A stretch of DNA of 64,000 nt from the NCBI GenBank assembly GCA_009744235.1, contig WPHV01000006.1:248001-312000 (forward strand). Direction: 5' to 3'. Position numbers and translations under genes: made by a program. The stretch comes from Gillisella vitis (GTDB taxonomy: Bacteria > Pseudomonadota > Alphaproteobacteria > Rhizobiales > Rhizobiaceae). The notes under the pieces were generated by a model that was not told where the DNA came from, did not search any database, and saw only the letters and a program-made list of their open reading frames with translations. Below are positions 9,761 to 18,969 of the stretch, in pieces; positions within the stretch are counted from its first letter, which is position 1; each line of letters begins with the position of its first letter.

Positions 9761-9784
9761 ATATGGAGAATGGCTTATCCATAT
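9761..9784. promoter_or_regulatory. probable LysR operator in the divergent promoter region
   Basis: ATATGGA (9761-9767) and TCCATAT (9778-9784) form a perfect 7-bp inverted repeat with a 10-base spacer. It lies 14 bases upstream of the LysR start codon and 52 bases upstream of the first transporter gene. Size and spacing fit a LysR regulatory binding site of the T-N11-A class. The role is inferred from position. Confidence 0.55.
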
Positions 9785-9836
9785 ATTGGACATCAGGATT
9801 TGAGGGGCGTATGGAAGAGAAAAGACGAGACGGACG

Positions 9837-10436
9837 ATGGTCATGACGAAGACAGTTCAACCGGAGCCAGTTCAGGCCGAGAAAGTTCAGGCCGACCCTC
9901 CACAACATCATCCCGGTATCGCCGAATTGTTCACCGGGTTTCTGGGGCTCGGCCTGATGGGGTTTGGCGGTGTGTTGCCGATGGCACGGCGGATGATGGT
10001 GGAGGACCGGCGCTGGCTCTCCCCTGGCGAATTCATGGATCTGCTTGGCCTCTGCCAGTTCCTGCCGGGTGGCAATATCATCAATATGTCGGTGGCGGTT
10101 GGGTTGAAGTTCCAGGGCTGGAGGGGTGCGCTGGCCGCCGCCTTCGGCCTGATTGCCGCACCGACGGCCATCGTTATCTGTCTGGGTTACATTTACGACC
10201 GTTACCGCGACAATCCGCAGGTCGAACATCTGTTTGCGGGTCTGGCTGCGGCGGCTTCTGGCCTGCTGATTTCGCTGGCCTGGAAAGTCCTGCAACCGCT
10301 GAAACACAAGCTGTGGGCGCTGGCCATCGTTGCCCTGTGTTTCATTGCCATTGCGGTTTTCCGCCTGCCGCTTTTCGCCACCATGCTGGTTCTGGCGCCG
10401 GTCTCTATTGTTTTGAGCTGGAAATTGTCGAAATGA
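9837..10436 (+). CDS. chromate transporter, N-terminal-half subunit (short CHR family)
   Basis: 199 residues carrying one CHR (PF02417-type) module: ELFTGFLGLGLMGFGGVLPMARRMMVEDRRW, then the GEFMDLLGLCQFLPGGNIIN block and several hydrophobic segments. Long ChrA proteins contain two such halves in one chain; here they are two genes. The stop overlaps the next start as ATGA. Start at ATG 9837, with an alternative ATG two codons later. Short-chain CHR pairs are known to export chromate, but the natural substrate may be another anion. Confidence 0.88.
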   Translation: MVMTKTVQPEPVQAEKVQADPPQHHPGIAELFTGFLGLGLMGFGGVLPMARRMMVEDRRWLSPGEFMDLLGLCQFLPGGNIINMSVAVGLKFQGWRGALAAAFGLIAAPTAIVICLGYIYDRYRDNPQVEHLFAGLAAAASGLLISLAWKVLQPLKHKLWALAIVALCFIAIAVFRLPLFATMLVLAPVSIVLSWKLSK

Positions 10437-10954
10437 TTGCCACCCTGATTTCTCTTGCCCTGATTTTTACGGAATTGTCGCTGATCGCCTTTGGCGGCGG
10501 CAATGCCATCCTGCCGGAAATGCAGCGCCGGGTGGTGGAAGTCCAGCAATGGATGAGCGCCAGCGAATTCAGCGCGCTGTTTGCCTTGGCCCAGGCTGCT
10601 CCGGGGCCGAATATGATGGTGGTGCCGCTGGTTGGTTGGCATGTGGCGGGCTTTGCCGGGGTGGTCGTCACCTCCATCGCCAAATTCGGCCCGTCCTCGC
10701 TGATCACCGCCGGTGCCGTCACCCTCTGGGAGCGCTTCAAGGACCGGCCCTGGCGGCGCATCGTCCAAGCCGGGCTTGCACCAATGACGGCAGGCCTCGT
10801 CACCTCCAGCGCCGCTGTGATCACCAAAGCATCGGCAACCAGCCCAATTCTCATTGGCATTGCGGCTGGCTGTGCGGTGCTGACCGGGATGACCAAGGTT
10901 CACCCGCTGATCGCGCTCGGCAGCGGCGCGCTGATCGGTCTTATCTTTATTTAG
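10433..10954 (+). CDS. chromate transporter, C-terminal-half subunit (short CHR family)
   Basis: 173 residues from ATG 10433, overlapping the stop of the previous gene by four bases (ATGA), so translation is coupled. The second CHR module shows LIAFGGGNAILPEMQRRVVE, a FSALFALAQAAPGPNMM block and a hydrophobic C-terminal half with 4-5 likely membrane segments. It presumably forms a heterodimer with the upstream product in opposite membrane orientation. Its end overlaps the convergent coaBC stop by four bases. Confidence 0.88.
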   Translation: MIATLISLALIFTELSLIAFGGGNAILPEMQRRVVEVQQWMSASEFSALFALAQAAPGPNMMVVPLVGWHVAGFAGVVVTSIAKFGPSSLITAGAVTLWERFKDRPWRRIVQAGLAPMTAGLVTSSAAVITKASATSPILIGIAAGCAVLTGMTKVHPLIALGSGALIGLIFI

Positions 10955-12168
10955 AGAGATTTGACGCCGAGCATCCCCGCAATAGTCTGTGCAAGCCGCT
11001 CGGCAACGGCATCCTTGTCCATATCCGGCCAGTCTTCGGAGCGATCCTTGTAGATCAGGGTCACCCGGTTTCGGTCGCCGCCCATGATCCCTGTCTGCGG
11101 TGAAACGTCGTTGGCGACGATCAGGTCGGCACCTTTGCGCTCCAGCTTGGCACGGCCATTTTCCTTGATATTCTGGGTTTCTGCTGCAAAGCCGATGACC
11201 AGGGCCGGGCGTTTTTCATGGTGGCCAACCGTCTTCAGAATGTCCGGATTTTCGGTCAGCGCCAGCATCGGCGCGGCGTCGCCTGGCTGTTTCTTGAGCT
11301 TTTGCTCCGATGCCGTCTCGACCCGCCAATCGGCCACCGCTGCGACCATCACGGCGATATCGGCGGGCAGGTGGGTGAGCACGGCGTCGCGCATCTCCTC
11401 GGCCCGCTCCACATGGATCGTTTTAACGCCTGTGGGGTCCGCAAGGCTGACCGGGCCGGATACCAGCGTCACCTCGGCGCCCAGCCGGGCAAGTGCGCTG
11501 GCAATGGCATGGCCCTGCTTGCCGGAGGAGCGGTTGGCGATATAGCGCACGGGATCAATCGGCTCATGGGTCGGGCCGGAGGTGACAATGGCCTTTTTGC
11601 CTGCCAACGGCTGGAAGGAGTCGTCAAGACAGGCTTCGACCTTGGCAACGATCTCCAGCGGCTCGGCCATGCGGCCCAGACCAGCTTCCCCACTTTCGGC
11701 CATTTCGCCAGCCATCGGCCCGATGAACTGAATGCCATCGGCCTTGAGCTGTGCGACATTGCGCAGAGTGGCGGGATGGGCCCACATTTTCGGGTTCATC
11801 GCCGGTGCGATCAAAACGGGCCGGTCGGCGGCAAGCAGCACTGCCGAGGCCAGGTCATCGGCCAGCCCATGGGCCATTTTCGCCATCAGATCGGCGGTGA
11901 CGGGCGCAACCAGGATCAGGTCGCAATCGCGGGCAAGCCGGATATGGCCGACATCCTGTTCGTCCTCGCGCGAAAACAGATCCGTATAGACATGGGAGGC
12001 CGAAAGCGCGCCGACCGCGAGCGGCGTGATGAATTCCTGGGCGGCCCGCGTCATGATCGGGCGCACCGAGGCACCCCGCTCGCGCAGCCGCCGGATCAGG
12101 TCCAGGCTTTTGTAGGCGGCAATACCGCCGCTGATGATCAGGAGAATACGCTTGTCCGTCAGCGCCAT
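10951..12168 (-). CDS. coaBC: bifunctional phosphopantothenoylcysteine decarboxylase / phosphopantothenate-cysteine ligase
   Basis: Two consecutive steps of coenzyme A synthesis in one 405-residue protein. The N-terminal flavoprotein domain (about 1-190) has SGGIAAYKSLDLIRRLRE, the active-site histidine region in ASHVYTDLF, and the PAMNPKMW motif. The C-terminal CoaB domain starts around AIVTSGPTHEPIDPVRYI and includes NRSSGKQG and the VANDV motif. Transcribed as a single gene; followed downstream by the convergent transporter pair with overlapping stops. Confidence 0.96.
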   Translation of the reverse strand: MALTDKRILLIISGGIAAYKSLDLIRRLRERGASVRPIMTRAAQEFITPLAVGALSASHVYTDLFSREDEQDVGHIRLARDCDLILVAPVTADLMAKMAHGLADDLASAVLLAADRPVLIAPAMNPKMWAHPATLRNVAQLKADGIQFIGPMAGEMAESGEAGLGRMAEPLEIVAKVEACLDDSFQPLAGKKAIVTSGPTHEPIDPVRYIANRSSGKQGHAIASALARLGAEVTLVSGPVSLADPTGVKTIHVERAEEMRDAVLTHLPADIAVMVAAVADWRVETASEQKLKKQPGDAAPMLALTENPDILKTVGHHEKRPALVIGFAAETQNIKENGRAKLERKGADLIVANDVSPQTGIMGGDRNRVTLIYKDRSEDWPDMDKDAVAERLAQTIAGMLGVKSL

Positions 12169-12209
12169 GAAAAGCCTGCCATGAAATTATCGATGCGAAC
12201 CGGACACTA

Positions 12210-12317
12210 CTGCATAATTCCTTAAATCGGAATCGATTTAAGGAAAAAATTATGCAGCAGATTTAAAGAGTTACAGCGTCCTTTGTGCATTTTGTAAAAT
12301 GCACGGCGCCGTAGCGC
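12210..12317. repeat. mosaic palindromic repeat, copy A
   Basis: A two-module element of about 108 bp. Module 1 (12210-12257) is a palindrome with outer arms CTGCATAATT and AATTATGCAG and inner arms CCTTAAATCG/CGATTTAAGG. Module 2 (about 12258-12317) carries a second hairpin, TTGTGCATTTTG/TAAAATGCAC. The same two modules occur at 28933-29038 and, reversed, at 60511-60620; degraded copies lie at 35932 and 38912. Architecture and size resemble rhizobial intergenic mosaic elements. It sits between coaBC and the kinase cassette. Confidence 0.8.
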
Positions 12318-12393
12318 ATAAGCGCCTGAAAGGGGAAACGATAAGATGAGGCCTGCTATAGGCTGGCGCAGAAAACGGAATCGATCCGATGCT

Positions 12394-13428
12394 CTATCGG
12401 GCAAGGTCTATTGGCACGCAGGCAATCGTTCCCGCTGCAATCTCCTGGTAGGCGAGACCTTCGCCCAGCGTTGCGGCCATGGATTTGATGATCCGGCTGC
12501 CGAGGCCAGTGCCCTTCGGGGCAGCGCCAGGACTGATGCCGATGCCGTCATCCTCCACCGTCAACAGCGCATGGCCGGGCTGCGCATGGCACAGCCGCAC
12601 GCGGATTTCGCCGTCCTTGCGGTCGGGATAGGCATATTTGATCGCATTGGTCACCAGTTCGGTGACGATCATGCCGATGGAGACGGCGCGATCTGCGGTC
12701 AGAGAAATCGGCTCGGCATCGACTGTCAGGGTGATCGGCTTGTCGGGATTGGCAAGCGAACCGCCGATTTCCCGCACCAGATTGGCGATATAAATGTCCA
12801 TATCGACCCGGCTGACATCGTCTGAGGTGTAGAGGCTGCGATGCATGCCGGCAATGGCGGTAATGCGGGCCTGGGTCTCAGTCAGTTCGGCCTTGACCTC
12901 GTCACTCGGAGAATTGGCGATCTGAAGCCGCAGCAGGCTTGCGACCAATGCCAGGCTGTTGGCGACGCGGTGGTTAACTTCGCTGAGCAGCGCTTCCGCC
13001 CGTTCCTTGGCAAGGCGGATTTCCTCGTCCGCCTTGACCTTGGCTTCGCGCAGCCGGGCATTTTCGACCGATTGCCGGATGGCGCTTTCCAGCAGCGACA
13101 GGAAATCCTCGCTGGTGGTCTTGATGACGTAATCGGAGGCGCCTGCCTTGATCGCGTCGATGGCGATACGGGCTTCGTTGGAACCGGTCACATAGACCAC
13201 CGGCGTCATGATATGCCGTCCGCGCAAATGCGCCAGCACATCGTGACCGGTCATATTGCTGAGATAATGATCGAGAACAATAACGTCGAAGTTTTCAGAC
13301 GCCAGAAAGCCCAGCGCCCGCTCCAGATCCTCGGCATGGGTGACGGAATGTCCGTTGCGCCCGAGCGCTTTCTGCACCAGCCGCACGATGGCCGGGTCGT
13401 CATCGAGATAAAGAATTCGGACATTCAT
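12394..13428 (-). CDS. response-regulator/histidine-kinase hybrid (REC-HisKA_2-HATPase)
   Basis: 344 residues. The N-terminal receiver (1-120) has acidic residues LDDD, phosphoacceptor in VIVLDHYL and lysine in DYVIKTT. Then a coiled linker leads to a HisKA_2-type phosphotransfer helix HRVANSLALVASLLRLQ and an ATPase domain ending DDGIGISPG and GTGLGSRIIKSM. The receiver precedes the kinase, so phosphorylation of the receiver may control kinase output. No DNA-binding domain. Third gene of the cassette, 15 bases after the single-domain receiver gene. Confidence 0.88.
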   Translation of the reverse strand: MNVRILYLDDDPAIVRLVQKALGRNGHSVTHAEDLERALGFLASENFDVIVLDHYLSNMTGHDVLAHLRGRHIMTPVVYVTGSNEARIAIDAIKAGASDYVIKTTSEDFLSLLESAIRQSVENARLREAKVKADEEIRLAKERAEALLSEVNHRVANSLALVASLLRLQIANSPSDEVKAELTETQARITAIAGMHRSLYTSDDVSRVDMDIYIANLVREIGGSLANPDKPITLTVDAEPISLTADRAVSIGMIVTELVTNAIKYAYPDRKDGEIRVRLCHAQPGHALLTVEDDGIGISPGAAPKGTGLGSRIIKSMAATLGEGLAYQEIAAGTIACVPIDLAR

Positions 13429-13443
13429 GGGGCGGTCGGCTCG

Positions 13444-13881
13444 TTACGGGATCTGCATCACGGAAAAGAACAGCCCGAGCTGACGAATGGCATTGGCGAA
13501 ATTGTCATAATCAACCGGCTTGGTGATGTAGACATTGGCACCAAGATCGTAGCAGCGCTGGATTTCCCGTTGATCGTCCGTTGTGGTGAGAATGACGACC
13601 GGCAGCCGACGTGTGTGCTGATTGGTCTTTACTTTCTCGAGTATATCGGTGCCCGACATATCCGGCAAGTTAAGATCGAGTAAAATTAGCAGGTATCGAT
13701 CTGCCGAGGTTTCTCCGGAACGGTCCGTGCCCAGGATATAATCCAGCGCGTCGGTGCCATTGGTAAACGGCACGATCTCATTGTTGACCCCGGCCCGGCG
13801 AACATTTTTCTCGATCAGGCGTGCATGTCCCTCGTCGTCTTCGACCATGACGATGGTCACTTCCTTGGCCACTGCTTTCAT
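13444..13881 (-). CDS. single-domain response regulator (Rcp1/CheY-like)
   Basis: 145 residues, only a receiver domain: VEDDEGHARLIEKN at the start, phosphoacceptor in LLILLDLNLPDMSG, ILTTTDD with the conserved threonine, and ITKPVDY with the lysine. The longer loop between helix 2 and strand 3 (GTDRSGETSADRY) is typical of Rcp1-like regulators paired with phytochrome-type kinases. Starts two bases after the CHASE3 kinase stop, so translational coupling is likely. Probably shuttles phosphate between the two kinases of the cassette. Confidence 0.92.
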   Translation of the reverse strand: MKAVAKEVTIVMVEDDEGHARLIEKNVRRAGVNNEIVPFTNGTDALDYILGTDRSGETSADRYLLILLDLNLPDMSGTDILEKVKTNQHTRRLPVVILTTTDDQREIQRCYDLGANVYITKPVDYDNFANAIRQLGLFFSVMQIP

Positions 13882-13883
13882 GC

Positions 13884-15371
13884 TCAGGTCCCTACCAGTT
13901 TCGAAAGGTCGCGCGGCAAGCGCAAAATAAATGTCGAGCCGACGCCGATCTTGGAGCGTACGGTAATTTCACCTCCCAGGTTGCGCGTCAATGAGCGCAC
14001 ATGGGCAAGGCCGATGCCTTCGCCCACCTGGTTCTGCTGTCCCGAGCGGCGGAAAAGCTCGAAAATCCGTTCATGATCCTGTTCAGCGATGCCGCGGCCA
14101 TTATCCTCTATCTCCAGGCGAATGAAGTGCCGTCCATCCGAGACCGCCCGGATAGAAAGGACGACCGGGCGATCGGGTGACTTATATTTGATAGCGTTGT
14201 CAAAAAGGTTACCGAGAATTTGCTCCAGGGACAACCTGTCGGAGATGATGCTGGCAACTTCGGTTGAAATTTCTGTATGTCCGCCGCTTTCGCCGATCTG
14301 GTGGTGAACGCTGGCAGCCGTCGTCTCGATCAGCGGTTTGAGATCCAGTGGTTCCGGCTTGAGCTGGCGGCGTCCATCGCGCGAGATTTTCAGGATGGCG
14401 TTGATCAGCCCGTCCATCTTGCGGGTCGAGGATCGGATGAAGGAAATCGCTTCCGGCAGGTCTTCGGAGGCGGCAAGCCGCGCATCCTCGATCTGCTGCG
14501 TCGTCAGGGGCTGCCCATCCGCCAGAACATAGGCCTTCAATGTCTGGAGCGCACTGTCCAGCTCGGCGGTAAATCCCATGATATTGACGAGGGGGGCGCG
14601 CAGGTCGTGGGTGATGATATAGGCGAAGCGCTGGATTTCCTGATTGGCCTGCATCAGGTCTTCGGTTCGCTCCTGCACGCGCTCTTCCAGCCCCGCATTG
14701 AGGACCTCCACCTCCTGGCGGGCCTTCAACAGATCGCGCACGTGCTGGATGATGATCAGGATCGCGCCGCCGATCACGATCACGATGGCCACGGCCCCGC
14801 CAATGGTAAAGACCTGCAACCAGCCGATGGCAAGGAGCTGACTGGCAATTCCCTGGTCTATCCTGTTGTCGGATTCGTCGCGGACTTCGTCAAGCACGGT
14901 GCGGATCTGGTCCATCAGCTGCTTGCCGTAACCGGCCCGGACAAGTTCGTAGGCCTGGCGGATGTCGCCGCTGCGGGTCAGCTCGACGGTTCTGGCCAAT
15001 TCTTCAAGCTTGGCCTTTACCAATTCGCGCAGCTTCTCGACATCCGGGGCATGTTCAGGGCGAGGCGCAAGCAGATGCACGAGACCGTCCATTTCCGTGG
15101 TCACATCGCCGATGGCCTGACTGTATGGGGTCAGGAAAGCGACATCGCGGGTGATCAGATAGCCTCTCTGCCCTGTTTCCGCATCAGTCAGCGTCTGCAT
15201 CAGGTCGGCGCTGGCGCGGCGAAGCATCCGCTCCTCGACAACAGTTCCGAAGGTGACGCGAGTCTTGCCGGTCAGCCACAGGGTCGAGCCGATCAGGCTG
15301 ATCAGGAGAAGGCAGCCCAGGCCAAGCACAAACAGACTGGAGCGGATGAAACCTGCGTTTGTTGCCGACAT
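13884..15371 (-). CDS. CHASE3-domain membrane sensor histidine kinase
   Basis: 495 residues. A signal/transmembrane helix (about 8-30, LFVLGLGCLLLISLIGSTLWL), an extracytoplasmic CHASE3 domain with the hallmark TLTDAETGQRGYLITRD, a second helix (AIVIVIGGAILIII), a coiled coil, the phosphoacceptor helix YIITHDLRAPLVNIMGF and an ATPase domain (NLFDNAIKYKSPD, IEDNGRGI, GEGIGLAHVRSL). The ligand is unknown. Starts six bases after the ubiB stop, so it belongs to the ubiE-ubiB transcription unit unless an internal promoter exists. Confidence 0.92.
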   Translation of the reverse strand: MSATNAGFIRSSLFVLGLGCLLLISLIGSTLWLTGKTRVTFGTVVEERMLRRASADLMQTLTDAETGQRGYLITRDVAFLTPYSQAIGDVTTEMDGLVHLLAPRPEHAPDVEKLRELVKAKLEELARTVELTRSGDIRQAYELVRAGYGKQLMDQIRTVLDEVRDESDNRIDQGIASQLLAIGWLQVFTIGGAVAIVIVIGGAILIIIQHVRDLLKARQEVEVLNAGLEERVQERTEDLMQANQEIQRFAYIITHDLRAPLVNIMGFTAELDSALQTLKAYVLADGQPLTTQQIEDARLAASEDLPEAISFIRSSTRKMDGLINAILKISRDGRRQLKPEPLDLKPLIETTAASVHHQIGESGGHTEISTEVASIISDRLSLEQILGNLFDNAIKYKSPDRPVVLSIRAVSDGRHFIRLEIEDNGRGIAEQDHERIFELFRRSGQQNQVGEGIGLAHVRSLTRNLGGEITVRSKIGVGSTFILRLPRDLSKLVGT

Positions 15372-15377
15372 GCAATC

Positions 15378-16961
15378 CTACCCGCCATGACCCAGTTGAA
15401 ACGCGATGAACAGCAGGCTGAGCGCAATCACCCAGAGCGCCAGCCGGCCTGAGCGACCATGCCGCGCCTGCGCCTTGCCAATGGCATCGGTGGTGCTCTC
15501 GTCGAACCGCAGTCCATGCTCGCTCATCTGCATCAATTCACTGTGGAATTTCTCGGTTTTGGCAGCGATCTCCGGCAGGGCTTCCGCCACCCGCACCGCG
15601 GCGCGAATGCCGTCCTTCATGTCGGTGACGATGCGCTTTGGACCGAGATTGGCTTTGATCCAGTCCGCGACGACGGGCTCCGATGCCTTCCACATGTTGA
15701 ACCGTGGATTGAGCATCCGTGAGACGCCTTCGACCACGACCATGGTTTTTTGCAGCATCACCAGTTCAGGCCTTGTCTGCATGTCGAACAGTTCGGTGAC
15801 TTCAAACAGCAGCGTCAGCAACCGGGCCATGGAAATGGTTTCGGCCGGCTGGCCGTGAATGGGCTCGCCGATCGCCCGGATCGCCTGGGCAAAACTGGCC
15901 ATATTGTGGTGGGAAGGCACATAGCCGGCTTCGAAATGCACTTCCGCCACCCGCATGTAATCGCGGGTGATGAAGCCATAGAGAATTTCCGCCAGAAACC
16001 GCCGTTCTTTCTTGCCGAGCCGTCCGCAAATGCCCATGTCCACGGCAACGATCATGCCTGCGGGGTCGACGAACAGATTGCCCGGATGCATGTCGGCATG
16101 AAAGAAGCCGTCGCGCAGCGTATGGCGCAGGAAGGACTGGATCAGCGTATCGGCCAGCGCATCGAGATCGTGGCCAGCGGCTTTCAGCGCCTCGACATCG
16201 GACATCTTGACGCCGTCGATCCATTCCATGGTGATGACGTCGCGGCCCGTTCGTTCCCAATCGACCTGCGGAACCCTGAAACCGGGATCTCTGGCGGTGT
16301 TTTCGCCCAGTTCCGAAAGAGCGGCGGCTTCGAGCCGCAGGTCCATTTCCACTTTCGTGGTCTGCTCGAGTGTTTTCGTCACTTCGACAGGGCGCAATCT
16401 GCGGGTCTGCGGCAGCAGCATTTCCTGCAAATGCGACACGAGATACATGACCTCGAGATCGGCCGCGAAACGGCGCCGTACGCCGGGACGGATCACCTTG
16501 ACCGCAACCTGCTTCACGCCGAACTGCGTTTCCACCATGCAGGGATGCACCTGGGCGATGGAGGCGGCGGCAATCGGCTCGCCGAAATTGGCGTATAGCT
16601 CCTCGACCGGACGCCCGAGCGACAATTCAATTGATGCCTTGGCCTCCGCCGTTGGAAAGAAGGCCATGCGGTCCTGCAATCCGGTCAGGTCATAGGCGAG
16701 TTCGGCGCCGACCACATCGGGCCGGGTTGCCAGGAACTGACCGATCTTGGCATAGGACGGCCCCAGCCGCTCGACGGCTTGCGACAGGCGGTCGGACCGC
16801 AACGTGCCTCGGGCGCGCTTGCGCTCGAAGGCAGCGGCGACTTTCTTTACAAAGCCGACGCTCGGCGGCAGTCCTTCGGACGGCAACGCCGAGACAACGC
16901 CTTCACGAACGAGAATCCAGCCGACACGGGCCAATCTGAAATAGGCGCTGACTGTGCTCAT
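15378..16961 (-). CDS. ubiB: ubiquinone biosynthesis protein UbiB (ABC1/ADCK-type ATPase)
   Basis: 527 residues. An atypical kinase-like ATPase needed for ubiquinone synthesis, thought to act at the membrane on the lipid intermediates. Family marks are the KxGQ motif (SYAKIGQFLATRPD), AAASIAQVH in place of the usual P-loop, VKVIRPG with the catalytic lysine, HADMHPGN and VDMGICGRL. The C-terminus ends with one hydrophobic helix (LALWVIALSLLFIAFQL). Follows ubiE by 41 bases and is followed within six bases by the sensor kinase. Confidence 0.96.
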   Translation of the reverse strand: MSTVSAYFRLARVGWILVREGVVSALPSEGLPPSVGFVKKVAAAFERKRARGTLRSDRLSQAVERLGPSYAKIGQFLATRPDVVGAELAYDLTGLQDRMAFFPTAEAKASIELSLGRPVEELYANFGEPIAAASIAQVHPCMVETQFGVKQVAVKVIRPGVRRRFAADLEVMYLVSHLQEMLLPQTRRLRPVEVTKTLEQTTKVEMDLRLEAAALSELGENTARDPGFRVPQVDWERTGRDVITMEWIDGVKMSDVEALKAAGHDLDALADTLIQSFLRHTLRDGFFHADMHPGNLFVDPAGMIVAVDMGICGRLGKKERRFLAEILYGFITRDYMRVAEVHFEAGYVPSHHNMASFAQAIRAIGEPIHGQPAETISMARLLTLLFEVTELFDMQTRPELVMLQKTMVVVEGVSRMLNPRFNMWKASEPVVADWIKANLGPKRIVTDMKDGIRAAVRVAEALPEIAAKTEKFHSELMQMSEHGLRFDESTTDAIGKAQARHGRSGRLALWVIALSLLFIAFQLGHGG

Positions 16962-17002
16962 TAATCGATCTTCAATCCGGCGGTCTTTCGGTCAGGCATT
17001 GT

Positions 17003-17779
17003 TCAGATCTTCCAGCCGGAATGAAGGGCGGCAATGCCGCCGGTATAGTTGGTGAAGGACACCTTGGAAAAGCCCGCCTTGGTGATCATCGCGGCAAAAT
17101 CCTGTTGATTGGGGAACTTGCGGATCGACTCCACCAGATATTGATAGGGCTCGGCCTCGCCGGTGATCATCTTGCCAAATCGTGGGATCGCCTTGAACGA
17201 CCATTGATCGTAAAAACGGTCGAGCAGCGGCATCTGCACCTCGGAAAATTCCAGCACCAGCAGCCGTCCGCCGCGTTTCAGCACGCGGTAGGCCTCGCTC
17301 AGCGCGACATCGATGCGGGGCACATTGCGAATACCGAAGGCGATCGTATAGGCGTCGAATTGATTGGCTTCGAAGGGCAGGGCCTCGGCATTGGCCTCGA
17401 CGAAGGTGAGATTGTCGGAGAGGCCTTTTTTCTGCGCTCGCTCCTGGCCGACGCCCAGCATGGAGCCGTTGATGTCGAGCACTGTGGCATGGGCGAGCCT
17501 GCGCGAGGCCTCGATGATGCGAAAGGCGATGTCGCCCGTGCCGCCGGCAACGTCCAGCACCTTATAGTTAGCATCCTTGCGTGGGTTGAGGGTGGCAATC
17601 AGCGCATCCTTCCAAACCCGGTGCATACCCGCCGACATCACGTCGTTCATGATGTCGTAGCGCTTGGCAACCTTGTGGAACACGTCGTTGACGAGACCTT
17701 GCTTTTCGCCTTCCGCCACATCGCGGAAGCCGTAGGAGGTTTCCATGCCGCCATCGGCGGAGGTGCGGCTTGCGACCAT
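17003..17779 (-). CDS. ubiE: demethylmenaquinone/ubiquinone C-methyltransferase
   Basis: SAM-dependent C-methylation in the ubiquinone pathway. 258 residues with [15 protein letters not shown] (SAM motif I), [25 protein letters not shown] (split here across motifs II-III) and the UbiE C-terminal segment [17 protein letters not shown]. The N-terminal [19 protein letters not shown] block is family-specific. Divergent from mutM across about 190 bases; first gene of the ubiE-ubiB-kinase unit. Confidence 0.97.
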   Translation of the reverse strand: MVASRTSADGGMETSYGFRDVAEGEKQGLVNDVFHKVAKRYDIMNDVMSAGMHRVWKDALIATLNPRKDANYKVLDVAGGTGDIAFRIIEASRRLAHATVLDINGSMLGVGQERAQKKGLSDNLTFVEANAEALPFEANQFDAYTIAFGIRNVPRIDVALSEAYRVLKRGGRLLVLEFSEVQMPLLDRFYDQWSFKAIPRFGKMITGEAEPYQYLVESIRKFPNQQDFAAMITKAGFSKVSFTNYTGGIAALHSGWKI

Positions 17780-17969
17780 CGGCTCAACTCCATTCTCTCT
17801 AAAACCATATCAGCGACCTTGGCGAGGCCCGGTCTCTTGCACTATGTCTGCGGCACGATTGCAATAGCCCGTCGGGATATTGGCGGGATATTGGCAGGGC
17901 AATGCCATAACAGGCCGTCTGGTCCTTAAACCATGATGCGTGCCACTGAAATAGAAACATGGAGCCTTC

Positions 17970-18863
17970 ATGCCGGAATTACCAGAGGTGGAAACCGTAA
18001 AACGGGGACTGGCGCCGTCCATGGAAGGGCGGAGGCTGATCCGTCTGGAATTGCGGCGGCCGGATCTGCGCTTTCCCTTGCCGGTCGATTTTGCGGCGAG
18101 GACGCAAGGCCGGCTGATCATCTCCCTGTCTCGGCGAGCGAAATACCTGCTGATTGATCTCGATGACGGCGTCTCGATTATCTCCCATCTCGGCATGTCC
18201 GGCTCTTACCGGATCGAAGCCTCGGGTGAGACAGGCCTGCCTGGCCAGTTTCATATGGCGCGCTCCCGTGATGAAAAGCATGACCACGTGATCTTCCATT
18301 TGAGCGGACCGGAGGGCAGCCCTCTCAGGGTGATCTATAATGACCCGCGCCGCTTCGGCTTCATGGATATGGTCGAGCGCCGTCACATGGATCGTCATGC
18401 CGCCTTTGCCGGGCTGGGACCGGAGCCGGTCGGCAACGCGCTCGACGCCGACTATCTGGCCATCAGGTTCAAGGGCAAGGCGCAGCCTTTGAAAACCGCC
18501 CTTCTCGACCAGAAAGTGATCGCCGGTCTCGGCAATATCTATGTCTGCGAAGCCTTATGGCGGGCGCATCTGTCGCCGGAGACACCGGCGCGCGCGCTGG
18601 TAGATGCTGAAGGAAAGCCGGTGGCGGCGCTGGAAGACCTGACGCAGGCCATTCGCATGGTCATCGCCGAGGCGATCGAGGCCGGCGGCTCCTCGCTGCG
18701 CGATCATATCCAGGCGGATGGCTCGCTCGGCTATTTCCAGCACAGTTTCAATGTCTATGACCGCGAAGGCGAAGCCTGCCGCACCCCTGGCTGCACAGGG
18801 ACGGTCGAGCGCATGACCCAGGCAGGACGGTCGACCTTCCACTGCCCACAGTGCCAGAGATAA
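17970..18863 (+). CDS. mutM: formamidopyrimidine-DNA glycosylase
   Basis: Excises 8-oxoguanine and ring-opened purines. The N-terminal catalytic proline and glutamate are in [10 protein letters not shown], so the start at ATG 17970 is fixed by function. The helix-two-turn-helix region includes [20 protein letters not shown], and the C-terminal zinc finger is [10 protein letters not shown] ... FHCPQCQR. 297 residues, normal. It is followed by rpsT; many rhizobia carry an enoyl-CoA hydratase gene between them, which is absent here. Confidence 0.97.
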   Translation: MPELPEVETVKRGLAPSMEGRRLIRLELRRPDLRFPLPVDFAARTQGRLIISLSRRAKYLLIDLDDGVSIISHLGMSGSYRIEASGETGLPGQFHMARSRDEKHDHVIFHLSGPEGSPLRVIYNDPRRFGFMDMVERRHMDRHAAFAGLGPEPVGNALDADYLAIRFKGKAQPLKTALLDQKVIAGLGNIYVCEALWRAHLSPETPARALVDAEGKPVAALEDLTQAIRMVIAEAIEAGGSSLRDHIQADGSLGYFQHSFNVYDREGEACRTPGCTGTVERMTQAGRSTFHCPQCQR

Positions 18864-18940
18864 GGCGCCTTCGTGCCTCTGGTCAAAACGGTGTGGCGCT
18901 TCGAACGGGCGCCTGCCGGCACAAAGGTTGAGAAAGCGCG

Positions 18941-18969
18941 TTGACGACGCCGTTCTTTCCCGCTATATG
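18941..18969 (+). promoter_or_regulatory. candidate sigma-70-type promoter of rpsT
   Basis: TTGACG (18941-18946) and TATATG (18964-18969) are separated by exactly 17 bases. Transcription from here would give a leader of about 115 bases before rpsT. The match to the alphaproteobacterial housekeeping consensus is good at -35; assignment is by sequence and position only. Confidence 0.5.

Noticed and set aside
9837..10954. Frameshifted single chrA gene
   Set aside because: Both halves have their own start, stop and complete CHR module, with an ATGA overlap typical of true gene pairs.
11218..12225. A 335-codon plus-strand open frame opposite coaBC
   Set aside because: Same reason: antisense to a conserved enzyme and without protein character.
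14277..15452. A 391-codon plus-strand open frame opposite the CHASE3 kinase
   Set aside because: It is antisense to a clearly conserved kinase, has no recognisable domain and reflects the high GC third-position bias.
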